NCBI RefSeq assembly: GCF_000699445.3
Contig: NC_067198.1
Coordinates: 25,493,536 to 25,557,535, forward strand
Direction: 5' to 3'
Length of the DNA stretch: 64,000 bases
Origin: Schistosoma haematobium
Taxonomy: Eukaryota > Platyhelminthes > Trematoda > Strigeidida > Schistosomatidae
Shown: one piece after another, positions 10,951 through 39,000 of the stretch
Layout of the letters: the number at the start of each line of letters is the position of its first letter
How positions within the stretch are numbered: position 1 is the first letter of the stretch
Position numbers and translations under genes: made by a program
The notes under the pieces: model-generated
Told to the model about the DNA's origin: nothing
Databases searched by the model: none
What the model saw: the letters and a program-made list of their open reading frames with translations, nothing else

Positions 10951-12965
10951 TTAGTCCTGGCAATGGTGGTCCCTCAGTTCATCCAACTTTCTTTTGAAAG
11001 AATCGAAGGATGGAGCCTCAACCACTTGCTGAGGTAATGAGTTCCACTCGTTGATGATTCGATGGGAAAGTCGATAGTCAGCCGACAAGTAATTTGTTCT
11101 CGGCTTGTGAACTTTTTTGGAGTGTCCTCGTAAATTCTCTGTTTTGGAAGACAAGAAAAATGAGGGCATATCAAGTGCAAATTTGGCACTAAGCAATTTG
11201 TAGACTGTAATCAAGTCGCCTCTAGTTCTGCGATATGACAACGAGAAAAGGTTCAGCTTGGCCAGTCGAGATTCATACGGAAGCTTCACTATTACGGGGA
11301 TCAGCTTGGTTGCCGTTCTCTGAACATTTTCCAGGTGCTCACTGTCTTTTTTAAGCAGGGGCTGGCCACTTGTATGCAGTACTCAAGTTTAGGACGTACA
11401 AACACTGTATACAAAGTCAAAAACGTCTTAGCGTCGACATGACTAAAAGCCCTACGTATTGACCATAACGTTATAAAACCTTTGGCGGCTATTGCACGGC
11501 AGTGTGCAGTAGTCTTTAAGTCTTGACTAACGATAACTCCTAAGTCATTATATGTCTGGACGACAGGTAGCTCAGTGTTATTCATCGTGTATGTATCTGT
11601 ACCTTGATGACCGATATGCATCACAACACACTTGGAAGTATTTATCGGCAACTGCCAGGCTTCAGACCATTCAGATAATCTCTTCAGGTCATTTTGAAGT
11701 TCTAAGCTATCACTCTTACATCGTATCGTTTTCCATATCTTGACATCGTCAGCATGTAGCAAGACCGATAATGATAGGAGACAAGGAAGGTCATTTACAT
11801 ACAAGAGGAATAGCACTGGCCCCAAAACTGTACCGTAGGGCACTCCACTAAGCACAGTTTCCCAGCTAGATAACTTTGAGTTCACCCTTACTCTTTGTTG
11901 CCGCCCAACTAAGAAGTCTTTTATCCACATCAATAAATTGCCTCCAATCCCGACTTTTCTTAACTTATATAACAGCCGGTTGTGCGGAACTTTATCAAAA
12001 GCTTTACTGAAATCAATGAAGGCGACGTCTACAGGCAGCTTTTGGTCCTTAAGAGCGCACCAGCTTTCACGAGCCACTAATAAGTTAGTGAGACAAGAAT
12101 AACCTATTCTGAAACCGTGCTGCTTCTCCGAGAGGATCCGGTTTTTATCGAGATACTTAAACAGGTCCTTCCGAATAATCTTTTCTAAGATTTTAACAAC
12201 CATACTAGTTAGGCTAACGGGGCGGTAATTCTCAGGTTTGTGTTTCGTACCTGTTTTGAAGACAGGACTTACTATGGCGTTTTTCCGGTCTTTCAGCTTT
12301 TGATTTTACGACTACTTTCGCGGGGGTAGGATTACCTTTTATATCGCTACTTTTTTTCTTCCTTACAACCTGTACCCACTGGTCAACGGTGCTGGGACAG
12401 GCAACGACAGTTGCGTCGAACCTAGTGTTGGATTCTGGAGGGTTGTCGATGACCTGAGAGGTCAGGTTATGTTTACCGCTTGAAACCGATCGAGCTTTGC
12501 GATTGCGGCTTCTAGGCGTTTCCTGTGGGATCCCATCTGGGAGACGGGGAACAGAAGACCCTGCTTTCCTTGAGCTTTTGTTTAAGGCAGGTCCCTTTGG
12601 AGACTGCTTTTCCTTCTTTGACCGGCGTGAGTCATCTATTATCGAACTAACTTTCATTTGCTTCATTTCGATTTGCGTGTCGACAGATTGAGTGCTGTTT
12701 GACGCGTTCCGACTACGCTTGCTAAAACACTTCTTTGCAGCATCAACCAGTGAGATGGCCTCGGTTAACAGGCTGTTTGCATCCGAACAGCACTGTTGAC
12801 AAAGCCATACGCAACTCTTCTTACTGAACCGTTTGAAAGACGCAGGCGTTAAAATCGTGCAAACTTCGTGGTACCAGCTTTTGCACTCGTCGCACTGCAT
12901 GCCGCTTTCAACAGGATAACGACAACCCGGACGTTGGCAACTGCTTTATTACAGTGTCCGGTCAT
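10951..12965 (-). mobile_element. CR1-type LINE with PHD-finger ORF1 joined to RT (internal deletion)
   Basis: Minus strand. ORF1 (about 12950-12290) begins with a PHD-type zinc finger: CQRPGC, CDEC, HEVC and CQQC in the C4HC3 order, followed by a basic Ser/Lys-rich linker, as in CR1-clade ORF1 proteins. Near 12290 the frame passes directly into the RT (12270-11301): PVFKTGTKHKPENYRPVSL, KQHGFRIGYSC, FIDFSKAFDKVPHN, GVPYGTVLGPVLFLLYVND, HADDVKIW. After a frameshift near 11300 comes the C-terminal part (11289-10951), ending YRLSHRIINEWNSLPQQVV. The endonuclease that should lie between ORF1 and RT is absent. The active site reads HADD rather than the usual YADD. This is a deleted, non-autonomous relic, otherwise well preserved. 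Confidence 0.85.
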
Positions 12966-13444
12966 TTTCAAAAAGGAACGAGATGCGATGATACTCAGAA
13001 ACAAAAAAATAATCAATAACCAAAAGTGAAGTACTGTAGATTGTTAGGACCAAATGTACTAACAGATACAATTGAAAATGAGGTACTCAAGAGTACCAAC
13101 GACAAAACTAATTGAGAGAGCGGTAAAAACGGTACTCTAGTCGAATACTTTAACTGAAATGAATTTAATTAAAGTGAAAACAGTAATCTTGATACGTAAT
13201 AAACGAACAAAACAATGAAACCTACTCAGCGAGGAACAATACCACTGTCCTTTTTAAATAACGCGGGGAATAAGAACACATTGAAATTATCAAAACAGCA
13301 AGTTCTTGTTAACATCATTGAGTAGTAGTGAGGATTGAGGGAGTGTACATTAACTACGTATCAGTGCCTCAGATTCTTTGAGTGTTTGTTTTAATTCAGC
13401 CACTAATGTTGCGGATCTTAGTGTGCGAGTTATAACTGAAGGTT
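12966..13444 (+). promoter_or_regulatory. Upstream region of cathepsin D, possible trans-splice acceptor and uORF
   Basis: Non-coding DNA between the LINE and the cathepsin D start. A pyrimidine-rich TTTGTTTTAATTCAG (13385-13399) 45 nt before the start codon could serve as a spliced-leader or cis acceptor. A nine-codon upstream frame (13406-13435) would lie in the leader. No clear TATA box was found. The acceptor is inferred from sequence only. Confidence 0.3.
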
Positions 13445-27070
<13,626 letters not shown>

Positions 27071-30060
27071 GAAAATGATTACTCCGTTCCGATTTCTACC
27101 GACATGATGCATCTATTTTATTTAAAAAGAGAGTAATATTTATTATTCATCGTTGATAATCTACATTTTTAACTATTATGTGACTTTCCTCTATTATCCG
27201 GTTTTTTTCGTCTCATTATTGTCATCATTACCTTTTGCACCTTTTTGTTAATCCCAAAAATGTTGTATTACACCTTATCTAAATCTTGTCGTGTTCAATC
27301 GCAAAATTAAACGTAACTTGTTAAATCGCGTTTCGCTAAACTTGCAATAACCAAACTGTCCACTTTCTTAAAGCAATTTTTCATTCTAACTTCAGTCGTA
27401 TTGTAGCATGGCTTAGAATATTTTCAGGTAGCTTGTACATAATACTCCTGCAGTGAGGTTTGTATTTGTAACTCAGACCTAGACATAGTCTCTCGGATGA
27501 ACAATATGTAGTTCCCTTGGCCTCCATGCAGAAATAGTGTAGCTTAAAGTTGTGTATGAATCTGTACTGAGTTACATTACTTCTGTTCAGTTGTTTAATT
27601 TTAAGGTTCTATAACGGTAGGATTTTCAACAATGGAGCTTCCAATAACTTTCCAGATAAAGTTATCAGCACAAATTTCAGATAGAAATAGGGCATTCGAA
27701 TCTATGCACAAATGATTAACACCTTGTTCTGTTGACCTTGGGTTTGGTTGGACAATGACGGCAGAATGTTTCATTTCTAAATACTTGTCACGTAGAGTAG
27801 TAACTAGTTGGTCAGTGATTATGGTATCGCTTTAGATCAAAGATTATTAATGAAGTTACATCACTACTATGAATTTACATTGTGTTATCTAATGTTTGGC
27901 GATACAGTTGTTCTGACGACTTAAATCAACGATCTCAGTAGGTACGGCTTGCTAAGTAAACAAAACTTCTACTTTTGCTTCACGACATTATTACAACGGA
28001 TTCGTTAATCAACCCTTAGAAGCCAGGTTACACGACTTGGTTCTAAGGATTGGTGAAAGTCGGTCGAGTGACTATTCTGTACATTAACAATACTTTGTGG
28101 CTTCTAGAAGTTAAAATCCAACTTCGCTCAATGCTTTCCGTACTAATACTTGGTAGTTGAGATTGTGGTGTGTTTAATCTATCGGGTTATAATGTAAGTT
28201 GAGACAGTCTTTATATTGAATGCAGTTGAATTTTGTCAAAACCTCTGGACTATTTCAAGTAGTATTAAATCCTCATAGAAATAACGGTCGTTCTTTTTTG
28301 ATGATTGTCCGTATTACAGTTGTCCACCTGAATTACAACAGGAGATTAGGTTTCATATGGAACATCAACAAATATTTTTTCCTAACCTAATGAAAATAAT
28401 ATTTTTGTAATATTTCTTATCAGCCAAGCCGGTCTCATGAGCTTTTTGGGGTGTGCTGGGGGTTCACTACTAGTCATTTTGCTTTAAGAGAGTTTTATCG
28501 ACTGTCGCTTTTTACTGCTGACTTGCACATTTTGACTGTTACTTAGTATTTTCAAAATTTTCCTGGTTTTCGAAATCCGGTTTTTGTTCTAAGTCACTGT
28601 TTACGTTGCTGATGTTCCTCACTGTCACACAGTCTCTGATACTGAAAACAACGAGAGAATTGAAATCTAGTAGTCCGAAGTATCCACTAGCTCTCTAACA
28701 TTTTTAACGGTTGTCCCCGTTCGTATGTATCGTTAAAATGAATTTAACGATTGTTTATCTATACTGTTACTTAGTATATGATATAAATTGTATTCACAAA
28801 CAATTCGGAATTCCAGTACAAGTTTCGAAATATTTCACGTTTTATGAGGTGTGAATCATTCATAGATGATAAATTTCCGTGTACCCAAATAGTATTTGAC
28901 AATGTTATGTAGTCATTGATTGACGAATATTCACTGGTTATTGGTATTTTTATATAGTACAAAACACATAGCGATTTCTCGTATACAGTCTGTCAATGCA
29001 CTGCGGAAAAAAGTATGAGTGACTATGTTGTTAGATTAGCAGTAGATGAAAATGCTTAATGATATTTATGGAACACAACTGAAACAAGGCTTCTGCCGAG
29101 TGTTTACATTTTACTATTTCGTTGTTATTTTATTTCAAACAAAATTTGTAGTTATTTCCTTTTAGTTTTAAATTTTAATATGTTGTTTACTTAATTTTAT
29201 TGTTTGCGAACGGAAATCAGAAAATTTTGATATCAGGACAAGAACTTTATCATTGAGTTGAAATTTCAGTAGTTAACATTGTCGAACTTTAAGCAATCAA
29301 CAGTGATCTATGATACTGCTCACAATTTTTGCAACCAGAACCTTGTTGACTTCAGTAACCACTGATCATCAAAATAATAATTAACCTGTAGATTTCAATT
29401 GATCATTGGGAGTAAGTTAGGCCATATATGAAGAAAAAGGATAGTTACCCACATAGTACAGCTGCGTATTAGGACTCTAACTTCAATCGATGAAGTTTGG
29501 AAAATAATAATCACATATGTATGATCTAGTGGATTAGCAGTAACATAAGTACTTTGGGTTTCAAAAGATGTTAAATATGCCAATCAGCGACAACAAGTAG
29601 ACGTACTTATGGACGTTTTAAGATAATAAGACATCTTGTATCGACTCTTGGTAGTTTCCGACTTTACGGTAAGTAATAGATAATAATTTAATGCGATTAA
29701 CTGCAGTACATCCTGATAATCATAGTTGTATAACAATTTATACAAAATTGTAGTTTCCAGTGACAACAATGAATTTTGTTCAGAAGTAGCTCTTGTTTCT
29801 AAACTTATTTGATAATGTTATGAGGATATCAGCTTGACGATTGTAATGTTTTCAGATAGCCTTCATATTAACCACTTAAACAGAAATATTCTCATTAAAA
29901 AATTATTTGAACCAAAATCTTACGGTTGCTGGGGAACAAATGAAAACAATTATAAGATTTCAACATCTATTTACTTGAAAATACTGAGATAACTCTTTTT
30001 TTCTCTAAAAATGTAGTTTGTTGAATGAAAAATGAACAAAAAAAATTATAAGCTTCTATA
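27071..30060. other. Intergenic region between the convergent cathepsin D and TSNAXIP1-like genes
   Basis: Contains the two 3' UTRs. AT-rich, with no coding character. ATTAAA near 27306 is a possible poly(A) signal for cathepsin D; none was recognised for the minus-strand gene. Confidence 0.5.
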
Positions 30061-33000
30061 CTAGTTTCTAAAAAACAGATTGCATCCTTCAAGACGTGTT
30101 GTTAACTGATTCAAAGGTATAGATTGTAATGGTGAATCATTTGGATTAATTTTAAACAACCATTCTAAACTTGATTCGATATCAATCGATAGTGTATACT
30201 GTTGCTGTTGTGTTGTGATGGGTTTCCCACTTTTTGGTCTTACATTCAATGTGACAGCAGTGGATGGAGCTATGCATTCGATTGCATGCTTTACTTGAAC
30301 TGATGTTACGTTGTTGGATTGTACTCCATCTGATCTGCTTGTTTTTTTTCACCAGATTAAAATAAACATGAAATGATAAATAACCATTTATAGTAAATTT
30401 GAAGATGGTTAAAGTATTGTACATGAAAATTTCCCACTTTTCGTCATATGTGAATAATTTCGAAAGTCTTGGTCATTTTCAAATATTTATACTTCAAACT
30501 GATACAAGACATAAAGACAAAGAAGTCTCAACTGCTTAGTCTGAATCACGAACTATATAGCATTTCGAAAGACCTATCTTTACATAGATAAATACCAAAT
30601 TTGCAGGTCTGACACTGCTTATCTTCACACTGCAAAATAAAAACCCAGTAAATATTGTTGACAGATTTCCCAATGGTCCATTCACACTAATATTGAACAT
30701 AGCTGTGTGGCGCCTATATATTTGGTGCGCCCTTGTACCAATATTTGTGTTCAAATAAATGAACATAGCTTACTAATTGTTTAAGTGTGAGAAATTGCCA
30801 TTTTTACTCAGTCAGCTACAACGTTCGACCAGGCACGTATATGCATTTGTCCAAGTTGCCATACCTCATTAGCACAACAAGATGAACACCGAATTCATAG
30901 TAGTTAACTCAATGGTGGTAATATATAAAAGAACGATTGCATGTAAGGATATAGTACATAAATTCATGTTATTCTGAATAGTTTTGTCTCCCAGAACAGC
31001 TTAGGTAGCTTTTTATTTCGTTAGTTATTTTTGCGGGATTATATTTAAAGTTTTCCCAGATTCTTCAGCTCCACAGATCCCCATGTTTCTCATTCTTATG
31101 ATTTGTCAATGTTTTAGTAACTTCCTACCAAATATAATGTAAATTTGCTGTTGTGTGGTGATTATAAGCTTATTTATTCTTCTGTAGCATTTAAAACAAA
31201 TGTTCACACAATTTACGTACATACATTCATACATTTACTTTTCTTCACTTGACTCTTTAGTAACAGAATATTTTGAGTACCAGTTATTTATAGTCATGCA
31301 TTACAGAAACATATCACTTTTTATCGTTTGGTATTCAACATAAAAATGGAGTCCTGCCTGTTCTGAATAATATGCATTTTATGATAAGGTTGCTGTTTCT
31401 GGTGAGATTTTCGGCGTTAATGCTTTCAGTAATCTATACATTCTTTGTAAACCGAAAATTTCTAATTTTCGTGTATGGATCTATGTTATTCTACGTGACA
31501 TTCATTTGATTGGCTTTTCCAGTGATTTATTTTTCGACTCTGCTCTTCAGCTGATGTAATTTCGTGATGCAAATTAACTTCACACTGAATCGTTTCTACA
31601 TGATCCCTATTAGGATAGAAATAATTAGTAGTAAATATAGTTTTTGCTATATCCCAATTTGTAGAAAAAATATATTTCAGAGCATTTACTCTGATGAAGT
31701 GGCTTACATTAAGTCACGAAACGTCAGGAATACAATTGTTCTGCTCATTTGGATATAACAAAGATTATATTTATTGCTAATTTTCTATCCTATGCCCAAT
31801 TTATTTGAAACTATCAAGTCCAATCTTGGCAATAATATCTACAAACTCATTGATAGAAATAATTGTTAGGGCATAACAATCTTGCAGTCATACTGTACTT
31901 GCTTTCAGGATAACGAAAAATATTTCAGTGGAACCATCAGTTCAAGCGTTACTCGATCAGACAAACAATATGAAGAAAACTATAGCTAAGAAAATCATTT
32001 GTCATGCTTGTTGGGATGATATAATCTCTTACTTTAACTTCTGAAGTTCGGTGACAATTCCATTGACAAATGTTGCTTTTAAGTGTTTATATATTGAAAT
32101 TAATTCTTTTAAGAATGGATTGAAGTCTTCATCATGTACCTATTTAAAAAACAAAGGAAACAAAATCAAATATGAAGATATTATTGCGATAATAATGCAT
32201 TTGTATGATATCCAAATGAGTAGAAAATAGTATTTATTATGTTTCGTGACTTAATTTGATTTATTTCTTCAAACTAAATAAATGACCAAAATAAAATAAA
32301 TAGTGCAGACGAACAAGCTTTCAACACTGGAGAAATATCTAGGGAGGTTTGTTTAACTTGGTAATTTCACTATAAGTACCATATTTTGTACCACACTACA
32401 GTATTTCAAAATACCAGTTTAATTGTTTCCTGATGTACATTATACAGAGGAAAAACCTGAGTTGAAATGTTTGTAATTCTTTTAAAGTAGTTGGAACTAA
32501 ATACAATAGACTTCAGAGTTGTTCTATGTACCATGCTGTTCGTAATGAAATTTGACTATGTAGAATGTTCATTGATTGTACAGCGTTTAATATAATTTAG
32601 CTTCTGCTTCATAGTACTTACAGTTTTGTAACTCCACTAACTGGATTCATTGTTCACAATCGTCAAATAATTCCTTAAATGTAGTAATCGCTAATATCTA
32701 TTAAATTATCTTTATACACCACAAAACACATTTTACAGTCATCTAGTGATCTAGATGGCATAGTCTATGGATAATGACAACGAAAGGGATTGGATTGTTT
32801 TCAAGAGCATGACCGATTTGTATCAGTTGTATTCAAACGCGACATTCACATTAGTTTTGAAAATATTTCTCACCAATGATCATTGCAAGAATTGTAATAA
32901 GATGACAAGTTCTCAGTATCCAGTAAATATAATAGTGATATCAGATAATATGAGCTGGGTGGTCAGACTATGAGGCTTTAGTTTTCGTTTTGGACAACAC

Positions 33001-36000
33001 CATGAACACTTACTCTAGCTGAGATAATGTAACACCATAGCATCCACGCGAGTCTACCTTATTCCATAAGTGGAAACTGCATTGAAGAACTTCTCTTAAT
33101 ATCGCACTTTTGAGAAACTAGCAATAAAACCTATCGTTGATTTAAGCTGACTGAAATGCTTGTATCGTTTGAATTATATCACAAAAAACAGCATGAAGAT
33201 ATTATCAAGATAAGCTTAAAATTGTTGGTACTCTTACATTGTAGGTTTAAATAAACACGTAATTTTTAGTTCAATATGTACAGGCAAAGGTTTCACATGA
33301 AATGTAATTCTTTCTTGTCTGATCATTAAAACGTATTGAGCGTGATTAATAGCACTTTTTTAAAATACTTGGATCTAACACTTGGTCATCAAAACCGTAG
33401 GGTGTGGTAGAAGTATGCACTAGACCAAGTTGTCACTGCTTCCCATCAGAATGAAGTGATGATAAGATGACGAAAAATAGTGAAGGGTGAAACAATAATA
33501 TGAATTTTGGATGGAAAGTTAAGAACTTAAGGGGGTCCAGTAAATCCAAAAAATAGATGGTATTAAACGATACTAAGCAGTGGGTTTTGAAGTGCTTTTG
33601 AATAATGTTGCTTTAAGTCTTTAATCTCAGATTACGATTCAGTCAGTCAGTAACAACGCAGAACTTCGTACGTACCTACATCAGTTCGAGTTGTCACACC
33701 ACATTAGCACAGAGATGCAGTGGTCGATTCAAATCCCGTAGTGCTAGATGTAGTAAAATTATAAGCTGTAATCAGGAAAATTAGGGTTTGAAGATGTTAT
33801 TCAAGGAGTATAATGCAGTGGAATAAGTTTGGAAAGAGAAAAAAAGGGACATGAAGAATTCAGAAGATTAGAATTTGGGAGAACACAGAGTGGATGCACC
33901 TGCGCCATTGCAAACGATTTTGAGCCATGTCATTCAGGGTCTCTAAACATCGGTTGCTATCATCTCGCGGTCCCCAACCAGGTAGTCTACACCTACCTAC
34001 ATGACTCAGTCCACTTGTCAGTGACTTCATGGACTTGTGCCATGTTTTCGTCTGGCCGCCCCTAGCTTTCTCCCAATCTACTCCTATACCACTGACAATA
34101 GCACGTCGAGGTAGTCGGTGGTTGGGCATACGTAACACGTGTCCCAGCCATCTCAACTGGTGAAGTTTCACTACTTCATCAATTGATTTGCCATCCTTAC
34201 CTAGTACTCGTTTCCTAACAACTGTGTTACTTACTCGATGGTCCCATGATATACGAGCAATGTTTCGAAGACACCTATGATCAAATACTAGTAACCTACG
34301 AATATCCTCTACTCTTACCGGCCATGTTTCACTGCCACAAAGTAGAACGGAACGAACTGCTGCGCAGTAAACACGTCCTTTGGTTGATAGACAGATATCT
34401 CGCCTACGCCATAAATGAGGCAAGTTGGCGAAAGCTAGTCGAGCCTTCTGTATCCGTGCTGAGATTTCGTCACACACCAAACCACAATGGCTGATGAGAC
34501 TTCCAAGATAAGTGAAGCGGTCGACACACTCAACTACTTCACTCCCTATCACTAGTTCGGGTGTCGATGTAACCCAATCCTGAAGCAACATTTTGCATTT
34601 CGAGGGAGAGAATCGCATCCCGAACATGCTAGCATTGTTGCTTAGAGTGGTCAGAAGACTCTGCATTTTGTCAGCGTCTTCACCAAATAAAACTATGTCA
34701 TCTGCATATTCTAAGTCAACAAGTGAACCTCCTGGTAGAAGTTCGACCCCTGTAAATTAAGATGAGGAGAGTGTTATCTCTAAAAGTACGTCAATGACAA
34801 AGTTGAACAAGAATGGAGAGAGTGGACAGCCCTGATTCTGATGACAGTTCGCCATAAGCTCTCACTCTACCAGTTGTGTTCGAGTAGAGAGCCTTTATAA
34901 GGTTAATGTACTTCTTTGGTACTCTCTTCAATGACAAACACTGCCATAGAACCTCACGATCAACAGAGTCGAATGCCGCCTTAAGGTCGAGAAATACTAC
35001 CATTGTAGGGCGTCTGAATATGTGTCAGTGTTCTAGAACTTGACGTAGTGTGAATATCTGATCTATACAGCCACGTCCAGGTCGAAAACCAGCTTGATTT
35101 TTTCTAGTCTGTTCTTCACGAGCTTTGGTTAGGCGTCGATTATGTCTCTGATTTCAACTACGATCCTTACGTTACGCAACATGGTTCACACCGAATATTA
35201 GAATATTGTTACGCCTTGGCCTGATCGACTATAGATTTTTCCAAATCTACTACTGTACTAGCGGTTATGGCAAACGGGTGTCCACACTGATTTGGCGATT
35301 GTAACACTTTCTATTCAACACAGTCAATGAAGGTTCATAGCTTTATCAACCGATTCTCTATCTATACTACTCACCCTACATCTAACCTAAGGAATTCATT
35401 ATTATAAGGAACTAGTATTTTTCGATAAGTGATGAAACAAAATACAAATCGTGTTTACTGCAGTGATGGGAAAAAAAACCATAATATAATTAACGGGTCA
35501 TCAAAAAGAATATGTAATGAAAAGCCTAAAAGCATAAGGTGTAAATATTAACATTTATTATTATTCATCTCTTAGTGTAAAAGTAATTTATGAATTGAGA
35601 GTCTAGTAGATTATATTCTGTAGCAAGTACTTCATTATGAATAAAGGCATCCTTTCACTCAATTATCAACACATGTTAAGTCTACAAAGTTCCACGTAAC
35701 TCCTTATATAATACTATTAATTAGGATCATTTACAATAAAACTTGTTTATAATCTCTAACCCCTCAATTAAACACTAAATGGTTCAGAATACCAGTTATT
35801 CTAAACAAAACAACCTACATTATCGAATAATTTATTAAAATCAAGCATATTCTGTAAATTAGTCTGTATATTGTCATTATCTTTGCTTTCGCCTTCATCC
35901 ATATTTGTTAACGATTTTGGAGATGAGTCTTTTATTTGTAAACTTGCATACTCTTCAGCTGATTCAATTATGATATTTAAGTTGTTTAAATCTTGCTGAC

Positions 36001-39000
36001 TGAATATATTTAATAGCGCTTCATGTAAAGTTTGTTTTAAGATTACTTTTTGTTTTTCTTCAGAGTTTTCAGTAGTCGGCATTATGACTATTAATGATAA
36101 TAACAAAGAAAAAACAAATTATTAAATCGAGTTGATTATACCACCCAGTCCAATAAACTCGCTAGTTGAGGTCTTAAAAGTTTTATTAAAAAAATTTAGG
36201 GTCCCTTCAGAATAATTCCAATATACTCGTTCCACTAGTGTCCCTTGGGACTTAGCAAACATTAGGCTGTTCAGATGCTTTGTTGTTTCATGTTTTGCTA
36301 GAATCGCATAGATAGACGATTCTCCAAAACTCAGTCGATCAATCATTATCTAGATGCTGCGTAGTTAATCATGAATCATAAGATGTTTTCATAAGTACAG
36401 GAGGTGACTAGTCGTTCTAGACTTGCGTCAACCGAACAGTCTTTATTACTTCCAATGACGAGCTTACTGTGAAAAGATCGATTTTTTTCGGCGGGCTGTC
36501 TTCATAAACAAGTGTCGATACTTCGCGAATTCTCTGAGTTCTTCGTTTATTTCATGTATTTTGTGTATTTATTGAATAGACCAATTATTTTCTCTTTGTT
36601 GGCGTCTGACTTTTCATTTATCACTTACCTGAACTATTATTACTGCTATCAATAAATATTAGTATTTGTTCTTTAATAAATAGTATCCATGATTCCAAGT
36701 GCCAATGACATTCTTCATCCATCTAAAGATGAAAAACAGTATTATGAAAACTAACTTGTTGGTTTATCTAGGTCTTTTTGTCGTAATTCTGTAAATTATG
36801 CAAAATGATATCTTTGAAAGATTTAGACGATAGAGCATGAAGTCAGTCATAATGAGGAGTAGATTCTTAGGATTTATCCACATGTATATTTCGAAAAATC
36901 TTCAATCTTATGCTGTGGGTGTATTTCCATCATTTGTTTTGTATTCTTCGTGTCATTTTTTTAGTATCTGATCAATTTTAATGTCATCATTTTGACTGTT
37001 TCTTCACTTCACTCTATGTTGATGTTGTTTCTCTGTTATAATGAAAAGTTTGGGTATTTAAACCTACATTAAACTAGTTTCAGATCCATTTATCTCTTTC
37101 CGTTTGTTTGTTAGTCATTTGTTAGGAAATGAAGAGAATAACAAGAGAGAACAAACTGAAAATATACAAGGTCGTCTGGATGTTTAGTATAAATTTTAAA
37201 AACTATTTGATATGAATCTTGAACAGAGTAAATATAAATGAATCAGTTGTTTCTAAACAGGAATCTAGGAAATAAAATAGTCAAATCAATTGATCATTTC
37301 AATTAACCTCCAAGATAATTCAGTATATATGAATTATTTGATAACGAATTTTGACCATGATTTCAGATGGATCGACCATCAATCTATACTCTTACTTATT
37401 GTATTTATTTAATCTATTTAATTGTTATCATTGTCCTAAATACTACCGTATTAGGTTTAATGTTTTTAAATATATTCATATCAATATTATTGTATATTCG
37501 AGTAAAGCCTGATAAAGATTTAATCGAAAACAATATCACCCGCTTATATATTCCGAGAAATACTGATTGTTCTAGATGCGAAAAAGAAGAAAAATAAACT
37601 TAGTAAAGAGTTCTTTTTCCGGGTGAATTCATACTCGAAACTTTACAATCACAAATATCTACCTTCTAAAAAATTATAATATCAAACTTGACTGTCGAAT
37701 GGATCATTTAAGTTTTTATTGATTTCAATCCTTCACGTGTTTAGAAATAAAATTTCCTTTTTAGCATCGTTCATAAATTCAGTGACCAACTGTTATAAAA
37801 CTATCCTACCAGTGTTAGCCAAAAGTTTTTGTTAAATAACATGTTTGTTAGCAATAATCATGTTAACAATAATAATCGTATCAGTGAAGTAAAATATTCA
37901 GAAATGCCATTTTTATTACGAAACTGAAAATGTATTTTTTAAGATCTTGAATATTCATCAGGAAAACAGATAAATATTGATGATTCTCAAGGACGGCTGG
38001 ACAATATGATTAAGTAAACTGTTGAAGTTGAAATAACATTTCATCAGAAAGAGCATGGAAACGAAAATAACTCAACTGGGTCACAAGGCCAATAGAGAGA
38101 GAGATAGGAGAAGGTATAACTGAAGATTAAGAACAGGGTGGAAGTGGTTGAATAAGCTTCCTTTTATACTTAATTTTGACTTTTCTAGGTACCTTATGAA
38201 GGCTTCTGAATTGCTAAGGAGACAGTAACTCGGTGTTATTGAAAAACTTTCTGTTTGCATTGTAGGAGACTTTAAACATCAGATATATTTTAACTGAATG
38301 AATTATGCTCACAAAGTGCTTGATTATGGAGCTTTTTATGAATTTCCGCTTAACTCTTCTCAATCAAGCTGGTTAATATACTTGAAATATCTTATCATGT
38401 TATTCAGTCGTTGTAGAGAACATCAATCTTTATCTGTTTTCTTGGTAAATATTCAAGATCTTAACAAATACATTTTCAGTTTTCATAATAAAAATGACAT
38501 TTTTGAGTATTTTACTTCTCTGATACTATTTTCATTAAATTATTTTTAACATGAATATTGCTAACAAACATATTACTTAGTATTTTGGAAAAAACCGTAT
38601 ATAAGTAAATACTTTAATAATTTTGCTGAAACACAAACCCTTCACTGAACCATACATTCTTGGAATTTATACCCTAACCCTTATATAAACCATGAAATAT
38701 TCCTTTAGAATTTCTTAATCAAACTATTGATACATAATTTCAGATATCGATTAAAATGTTTTCAGTAGTTGGCTAGCATCAATAGTACTGTGATATCTGA
38801 GTTTAAAAATATTTCAGCAAACAGGTTATTAAAATGTTTCTCTTAAGTGTTTGGTCTAAAATAATTTAAAGTTTTAGTCTTTTACAAGTTTTACTAGTCT
38901 TGACTGAATTTATGTATATTAAATAAAGTATAAATATCAGTTGTTAAATCTGACTGGTTTGTTTTATAATGAAATAGTTTCTTACGACAGAATTATGTAA

